The notes under the pieces are model-generated. The model was not told the DNA's origin. It saw only the letters and a list, made by a program, of their open reading frames with translations, and searched no databases. Positions 41,590 through 45,496 of a stretch of 45,496 bases of DNA are shown here, piece after piece. A program made the translations under genes and the position numbers. The DNA is from a virus, in IMG/VR virus record IMGVR_UViG_3300025896_000041, positions 1-45,496 of that record. One strand, written 5' to 3'. Within the stretch, counting starts at the first letter, position 1, and the number at the start of each line of letters is the position of its first letter.

Positions 41590-43200
41590 TTAAACAATAT
41601 ACGAAGCCATTCGGTCGGTAGTAGCGTCATCAATATCGATGTCCCACATGCCTCCCCCGCTACCTGATTCTTTCATCGGCGCTTCTTCCGATGGCTTCCA
41701 AGGCTGCAATGAAGCCAGCATCGAGATCGTATCCAGAAAGTCGTCGTGCTTGCTTCTGAATCCCGATACTGAAACCAGACTCAATTCATTCATGGCTTCG
41801 GCAACAGGTGCTTCCGTTTTCCGTTCAATTGGAAAGTAAATCTTTCTGGCTTTGAACAAAGGAACTACCGTATTGAATCGAACCATTTTGTTGGTATTGG
41901 GTCTAATGCCGGGCCTATTATCGTTGCCTTCACTGGCTAATGGAAAGTAAATATTACGTTCCAGCATTTGACCCTGGATCCATTGAATGAATCCGCCTTG
42001 CTGGCCGGTGACTTCAACACCCACTGATTGGGGTCGATAAGTCTGTGCTAAGCGGAACAAGTCATTGACGTTGGCATCCATCAGCTGGCGCTTGCAGATA
42101 CCGTCAACCCAAAGCCAATCACCAACATTGTTGTACGCCCAGACACTGATCACGGAGAAGTCAGACTTGTCCTTCAGTGAAGTTGCAAAGTCCGTCGTGA
42201 TGTAGAAGTTGAATCGACTTTTGTTCTTGATGACTGCATCGATCTTGTACCAAGCAATGTCTCCATCCTGAATCATTCGATCTTCTTCAGACATGATTCG
42301 AAGCATCAACTCTTGGTTAAACGTATCTACCCTGCCTTGCTTTACAGCAGAGTCGTATTGCTCTTTCACGTACTCATACGTGAAACGATCCGGCCAGCTG
42401 CCTTTAAACTCATCTCGAGTACAGGGAAACTGTTCGCACACTGGGAACACGTTGACACTCCATGCTCCAGACTCGACTGCCTTGTACAGCGGATCCTTTG
42501 CATTGAAAGGTGTGCCTGACCAGATGATCATGTTCTTGGTCGGATGCAGTGCGTAGTTCACTGCCTTGTAAACCGTGTCTTCTACCGCACTGATGACAGT
42601 GACTGAGCGAGCATCTTCATCGCTGATCAAGTCATCGAGCACCGCCAGCTGCGGGCGCTTACCCATTTCCTTGGCTCCACGAACACCAGTCTTGGCGCCA
42701 TAGCCTTTGACGATGAACACCTTGCCATCCGCATTCTTGAATTCCCAGCGAATGTCAGTGAATCGAATCTCAGGAACGTACTGCTTCAGGAACTCGGAGT
42801 TGTCCCATCGGAACTCCAAGTTCTTGCGCATGTTCTTCACGCCGTTCTCAATCGAGTCCGATACGTAGAGCGCCAGGTCTACTCGACCAAAGCCGGGGAT
42901 CTCACCGTAGGTTGCGATGTAAAGGAACAGGTATTCACCCATCACAGTGGTCTTGGCGATACCGCGATGACACAGGTTGATGATCCTGCGGCCACCATCG
43001 GTGATGGTGTCCAGCATCCGGTAGTGAACCAGCGGGGTCATGTGCTCTTCACCCTGGTTCCCATTGACCAGCTTGATGAAGGTCACGAACTCCAGTGCGA
43101 AGTCGCTTGGCACGTACTTGGGATCAATCGAATAGTTCGTAGCGTTGAGGTACTCCTCAACCTTCCAAGGTGCCAAAGCTTCTTCTACTGGATCAACCAT
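41590..43200 (-). CDS. terL: Terminase large subunit
   Basis: This is the motor ATPase and nuclease that packages DNA. The start is placed at 43200 (GGGAAGAA site); 43215 is an alternative. At 536 aa the size is normal. The ATPase half has a Walker A variant CHRGIAKTT (K83) and Walker B LAVLDD (D189-D190), followed by IIWSGTPFNAKDP (coupling motif). The nuclease half has D337 in TTDFATSL and an acidic KHDDFLDTIS near the C-terminus. Order TerS - four small genes - TerL - adaptor resembles the right end of N4. The final 40 residues are acidic and disordered. Confidence 0.93.
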   Translation of the reverse strand: MVDPVEEALAPWKVEEYLNATNYSIDPKYVPSDFALEFVTFIKLVNGNQGEEHMTPLVHYRMLDTITDGGRRIINLCHRGIAKTTVMGEYLFLYIATYGEIPGFGRVDLALYVSDSIENGVKNMRKNLEFRWDNSEFLKQYVPEIRFTDIRWEFKNADGKVFIVKGYGAKTGVRGAKEMGKRPQLAVLDDLISDEDARSVTVISAVEDTVYKAVNYALHPTKNMIIWSGTPFNAKDPLYKAVESGAWSVNVFPVCEQFPCTRDEFKGSWPDRFTYEYVKEQYDSAVKQGRVDTFNQELMLRIMSEEDRMIQDGDIAWYKIDAVIKNKSRFNFYITTDFATSLKDKSDFSVISVWAYNNVGDWLWVDGICKRQLMDANVNDLFRLAQTYRPQSVGVEVTGQQGGFIQWIQGQMLERNIYFPLASEGNDNRPGIRPNTNKMVRFNTVVPLFKARKIYFPIERKTEAPVAEAMNELSLVSVSGFRSKHDDFLDTISMLASLQPWKPSEEAPMKESGSGGGMWDIDIDDATTDRMASYIV

Positions 43201-43360
43201 TTCTTCCCGTCCCATACAAAACCAAAAACCAGAAAACAAACTGAACAACTCCGAAGGCCACTCCCGCAAATTCGGAGAACACTGCAACCATCAGCCCATA
43301 ACCGGTAGCCGGCAGTGCAGCCATGAATGCACAGGCCAACGCATAGGCCGGCTTACTCAT
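43193..43360 (-). CDS. Small membrane protein, holin-like candidate (55 aa)
   Basis: The start at 43360 overlaps the preceding stop. The 55 residues contain one or two hydrophobic helices (AYALACAFMAALPATGYGLM; FAGVAFGVVQFVFWFLVLYG) and a short basic tail. It overlaps the TerL start by 8 bases. Size and topology would suit a holin or pinholin, but no endolysin or spanin gene is adjacent, so the role is open. Confidence 0.6.
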   Translation of the reverse strand: MSKPAYALACAFMAALPATGYGLMVAVFSEFAGVAFGVVQFVFWFLVLYGTGRNG

Positions 43361-43523
43361 CACCCATCCGGCGCCTACGTAGTCCACCCATGAAAGCCGA
43401 ATAAAGCAAAGCTTCCTTGTGCGTCGCAAAGCTTTTGGGATTAAGTAGCTGTGCCCAGAATCCCCTTACTACAAGGATTCGCGTACCGGGATCATCAGGA
43501 TGCCAAAGCCAAAGTGTTTTCAT
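43353..43523 (-). CDS. Small basic protein, function unknown (56 aa)
   Basis: The start at 43523 forms a TGATG overlap with the upstream gene; the stop overlaps the membrane-protein start. The 56-aa sequence contains LWLWHPDDPGTRILVVRGFW, a Trp-rich segment, and ends in an Arg cluster (GGLRRRR). No known domain. Tight coupling to its neighbours argues that it is real. Confidence 0.6.
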   Translation of the reverse strand: MKTLWLWHPDDPGTRILVVRGFWAQLLNPKSFATHKEALLYSAFMGGLRRRRMGDE

Positions 43524-44002
43524 CAAAACTGTCTTCGATAATTTAGATTCCACATATTACCGCGAACAGTTGGATCATTCGGCGCATAGCGATAACCAAG
43601 ACTGAAATTGTTATTGCCACTCTGATACCCGATATCTCCACCATCTACTTTGAACTGAGCATCCTTGAAGATACCTTGGGGAGTATTGACCGCCACCCTG
43701 TGGCCACCGCCCTGCAGTCCTACCGTCAAGTTGTCCTGTCCTACGGGGAACTCATAACCAACTCGACCACCACCGGCAATGACATTGGCCGGCCCGTTCT
43801 GCATCTGCTGAACTACGCCGGACAGCTGCAGTCGTTGCAGAAACTCATTGACCCGTTGCTCCTCTTCAGGAGTGTTGGCCTGCATCTGCGGAGCGGCCTC
43901 CTTTCCCCAATCCTGCATCGACTGCATTGCAAGGTACTGAGGATCTGGCTGCGTCCTGGCGTACCCAGGAAGAATGCCCATATCGAACTTGTTATTTTCC
44001 AT
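43523..44002 (-). CDS. Small protein with beta-barrel-like C-terminal half (159 aa)
   Basis: A strong GGAGGTG ribosome site precedes the ATG. Residues 1-70 are helical and Gln-rich (EEEQRVNEFLQRLQLSG). Residues about 75-159 form at least six alternating amphipathic strands separated by Gly/Asn turns (GRVGYEFPVGQDNLTVGLQGG, GDIGYQSGNNNFSLGYRYAP, MWNLNYRRQF), and the chain ends in Phe. This looks like part of an outer-membrane beta-barrel or a beta-solenoid. There is no signal peptide. Function unknown; structural or outer-membrane acting by inference. Confidence 0.7.
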   Translation of the reverse strand: MENNKFDMGILPGYARTQPDPQYLAMQSMQDWGKEAAPQMQANTPEEEQRVNEFLQRLQLSGVVQQMQNGPANVIAGGGRVGYEFPVGQDNLTVGLQGGGHRVAVNTPQGIFKDAQFKVDGGDIGYQSGNNNFSLGYRYAPNDPTVRGNMWNLNYRRQF

Positions 44003-44031
44003 CCGCGCACCTCCGTAAACCGTTCACCAAC

Positions 44032-44469
44032 TTAATCCGGCAAGTAATAGTTCTTCTTCTCCCAGCCTTGGCAAACACGCAGGTTGTGGCAGATGAAATC
44101 AAATCGATTGCAGAACCCGCGACCACCACCATCCAGGTCGTACTTGTTCATTGGAATTGCTTCCATTGCCTTCTGCATCTCAGGCGTATTGTCGAAGTAC
44201 TCGCAGTTACCACATGTCAAACGCCGCGCTTCTGCTTCACTGATGTTCTTCATTGCCACACCAAACCCAGTCCAGAACACCTTGTTTGCTGCAGGATCTT
44301 CCGTGGCTTTCGTTGGTCCAAGCTTCCAGTCCTTAACAAGCCTTTCCATCACAGCCATATTTTGATCAGCTGTAACCATCTTGATGGCACCCGATTCTTT
44401 TCCATATTCACCCATCGAACTAACCAGTCCTTTATCGGACTTGGTTCCATAGTCAGTGCTCTTTGCCAT
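44032..44469 (-). CDS. Cys-rich putative metal- or Fe-S-binding protein (145 aa)
   Basis: A helical N-terminal region (about 30-82) is followed by five Cys in the last 60 residues: C86-xx-C89 (CGNCEYFD), C120, C127 and C133 in GFCNRFDFICHNLRVCQGW. Their spacing and the surrounding aromatic residues suggest a zinc or iron-sulfur site, somewhat like small high-potential iron-sulfur proteins. I recall similar CxxC...C-x6-C-x5-C ends in phage hypothetical proteins near terminase genes. Role unknown. Confidence 0.7.
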   Translation of the reverse strand: MAKSTDYGTKSDKGLVSSMGEYGKESGAIKMVTADQNMAVMERLVKDWKLGPTKATEDPAANKVFWTGFGVAMKNISEAEARRLTCGNCEYFDNTPEMQKAMEAIPMNKYDLDGGGRGFCNRFDFICHNLRVCQGWEKKNYYLPD

Positions 44470-44483
44470 AGTGAGTTCCCATA

Positions 44484-45176
44484 TCAGTTAACTTCTACAA
44501 ACTCCGAATCAATCACCAGCTTGGTATGCGCTACTTCCTGCGCATTCATCTGGCCACTCTCCATACTTAATCTTTGCTGTCGTGCCAACTCCATGGTCGC
44601 AGCCCTCAGCGCACCAATCGAGGAATCCTCTTTCACGTTGATGTCCAACTCGACCTTCTGAGTCTCTGGCATCTTCAAGTGAGTCAGCAGGCTATTGGCT
44701 GCGTCAGTCCTCACCTTCTCGCTGTGCGCGGTCATCATCAACTCGGCCTGCACATTCAAAGCCTTCTGATACAGATCCTGATTCAGCACATAGCTTGGAA
44801 TCATCGTCTGCTCGAAGATCAGATTCACCAGCTTGCTCTTGTTGTACGCAGTTACGTAGGACGCAATGTCCTTTGCAGTCACACCCTGCTGTACGAACCG
44901 ATCATATTTATCGGGGAACGTCTTGGTGTAAGCCTCGATGTTCGTACAGCCCATCAGCTTGTGGCTCACATACTTCACGGCGCTTACATAGCTGTCCACC
45001 TTGAACCGGCCATCAGCCATCACCCGCGTATAGCTCAGCAGGTTGTCCCTATAGGACTCATACATCTCTGGTTCACTCAGAGTCGTATTGATTTGATCAA
45101 TCAACTCTTGGTTCACAGACTTCTTCACCTTATCGGGAAGAGCGGACTTGAACTGTTCTACAGACAGAGCAGACAT
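44484..45176 (-). CDS. Putative terminase small subunit (N4 gp69 position)
   Basis: The 230-residue, mostly helical protein starts MSALSVEQFKSALPDKVKKSVNQELID. It has a helix-turn-helix-like part at about 90-115 (GVTAKDIASYVTAYNKSKLV) and a C-terminal ELDINVKEDSSIGALRAATM segment. It is the first gene of the leftward packaging operon at the right end, the same place as N4 TerS. The small-terminase call rests on position and helical content, not on a decisive motif. A 9-bp hairpin lies one base before its start codon and holds the AGGG ribosome site. Confidence 0.65.
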   Translation of the reverse strand: MSALSVEQFKSALPDKVKKSVNQELIDQINTTLSEPEMYESYRDNLLSYTRVMADGRFKVDSYVSAVKYVSHKLMGCTNIEAYTKTFPDKYDRFVQQGVTAKDIASYVTAYNKSKLVNLIFEQTMIPSYVLNQDLYQKALNVQAELMMTAHSEKVRTDAANSLLTHLKMPETQKVELDINVKEDSSIGALRAATMELARQQRLSMESGQMNAQEVAHTKLVIDSEFVEVN

Positions 45177-45177
45177 A

Positions 45178-45208
45178 GATACCCTACTTAATTAACTTAT
45201 AGGGTATC
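45178..45208 (-). promoter_or_regulatory. Hairpin covering the TerS ribosome site
   Basis: GATACCCTA (45178-45186) and TAGGGTATC (45200-45208) are perfect 9-bp arms with a 13-base loop. On the minus strand the 3' arm contains AGGG, the likely ribosome site, and ends one base before the start codon. Confidence 0.65.
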
Positions 45209-45318
45209 CATAGTAGATTAAATACAAACCAAGGGAAAGAAGTAAGAGAGTAGTTATATAAATACTAACAACGAGCATTTATATAATAGGGGGGAACGGA
45301 AACGGCAGGGGGAAGAGC

Positions 45319-45347
45319 ATTGTACAAACACTGTCAAGCCAAGCCAA
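45319..45347 (-). promoter_or_regulatory. Candidate sigma70 promoter for the packaging/virion operon
   Basis: On the minus strand TTGGCT (45347-45342), 17 bases, TACAAT (45324-45319). Four of six and five of six consensus matches. A TTGACA lies inside the spacer without its own -10. It would start transcription about 135 bases before TerS. Confidence 0.35.
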
Positions 45348-45496
45348 AGATATAAAAGTAATAGAAAGGCTCGGGCTTATTCAATTGCTAGAAAGCAAGT
45401 TAGGGTTGGGGGAATTTCGATAGCGGGGTATGGGTTCAGGGACTGACACCACTAGACCGTGAATCCCAATTACCCCCCCCCCCACACATCATTCCA

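Larger units (their letters stand above)
45177..45496. other. Gene-free right end of the window
   Basis: No convincing gene on either strand in 320 bases. From left to right it holds the TerS hairpin, AT-rich sequence, a candidate minus-strand promoter near 45319-45347, several G-runs on the plus strand (45403-45441 has five) and a run of 11 C at 45473-45483. Genome ends of N4-like phages carry direct terminal repeats of a few hundred bases; this may be such a region, but the second copy is not in the window. Confidence 0.5.

Noticed and set aside
1-45496. CRISPR array, insertion sequence, integrase or attachment site
   Set aside because: No regularly spaced repeats, transposase or integrase motifs seen on either strand; the phage appears strictly lytic in this window.

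Overview
The window is part of a lytic, N4-like (Schitoviridae-type) podophage genome. Three genes support this. The first is a 3469-codon virion protein carrying T7/N4-class single-subunit RNA polymerase motifs in the right order. The second is an N4-gp45-type single-stranded-DNA-binding protein. The third is an N4-gp56-family major capsid protein. Gene order around them (replication genes, then SSB, then a gp49-family protein, then on the opposite strand vRNAP, internal proteins, capsid, scaffold, portal, adaptor, TerL, TerS) also follows N4. The host cannot be read directly. A small H-NS-like protein with a WSGRGR DNA-binding loop hints at a beta- or gammaproteobacterium. Base composition looks near 50% GC by eye.

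Layout. (1) 1-6274, minus strand: a tail-fibre/receptor-binding module of eight tightly packed genes. It runs from a host-specificity-J-like protein (6274) to a repeat-containing tail fibre cut by the window edge. (2) 6342-17233, plus strand: nucleotide metabolism and DNA replication/recombination. These are ThyX, a B12-dependent class II ribonucleotide reductase, a DUF3310 protein, a RecB/Cas4-type nuclease, a primase-helicase, a Sak4-like ATPase and SSB. Then comes a run of small overlapping genes: gp49 family, a DUF2829/Tad2-like putative anti-Thoeris protein, a RuvC-like resolvase, a membrane protein and an H-NS-like protein. (3) 17234-17349: a strongly structured convergent intergenic region. 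(4) 17350-45176, minus strand: the virion and packaging genes, transcribed from TerS leftward to vRNAP, with one plus-strand dUTPase inserted between portal and adaptor. (5) 45177-45496: about 320 bases with no gene; they hold a candidate minus-strand promoter, a hairpin against the TerS start codon, G-rich runs and an 11-base C run.

How it fits together: the ejected polymerase (vRNAP) with SSB would transcribe early genes. ThyX, the reductase and dUTPase keep dNTPs supplied and uracil out. The nuclease, Sak4-like ATPase, SSB and RuvC-like protein handle recombination and resolution. TerS/TerL package DNA through the portal into an N4-type capsid. The internal proteins (a transglycosylase with a staphylococcal-nuclease-like domain, a membrane-spanning protein, a coiled-coil protein) probably leave the particle with the DNA.

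Most notable observations: a natural Phe at the polymerase position that is Tyr639 in T7 RNAP; a zinc-protease-like HELIH motif in the same giant chain; a transglycosylase fused to a nuclease-like domain; inverted repeats that end one base before the start codons of vRNAP and TerS; intrinsic terminators placed between co-oriented genes with no room for a new promoter; a putative Tad2; and a shared TTSLF C-terminal tip on SSB and a second small protein. No DNA polymerase, endolysin of usual type, integrase, tRNA or CRISPR array was seen.
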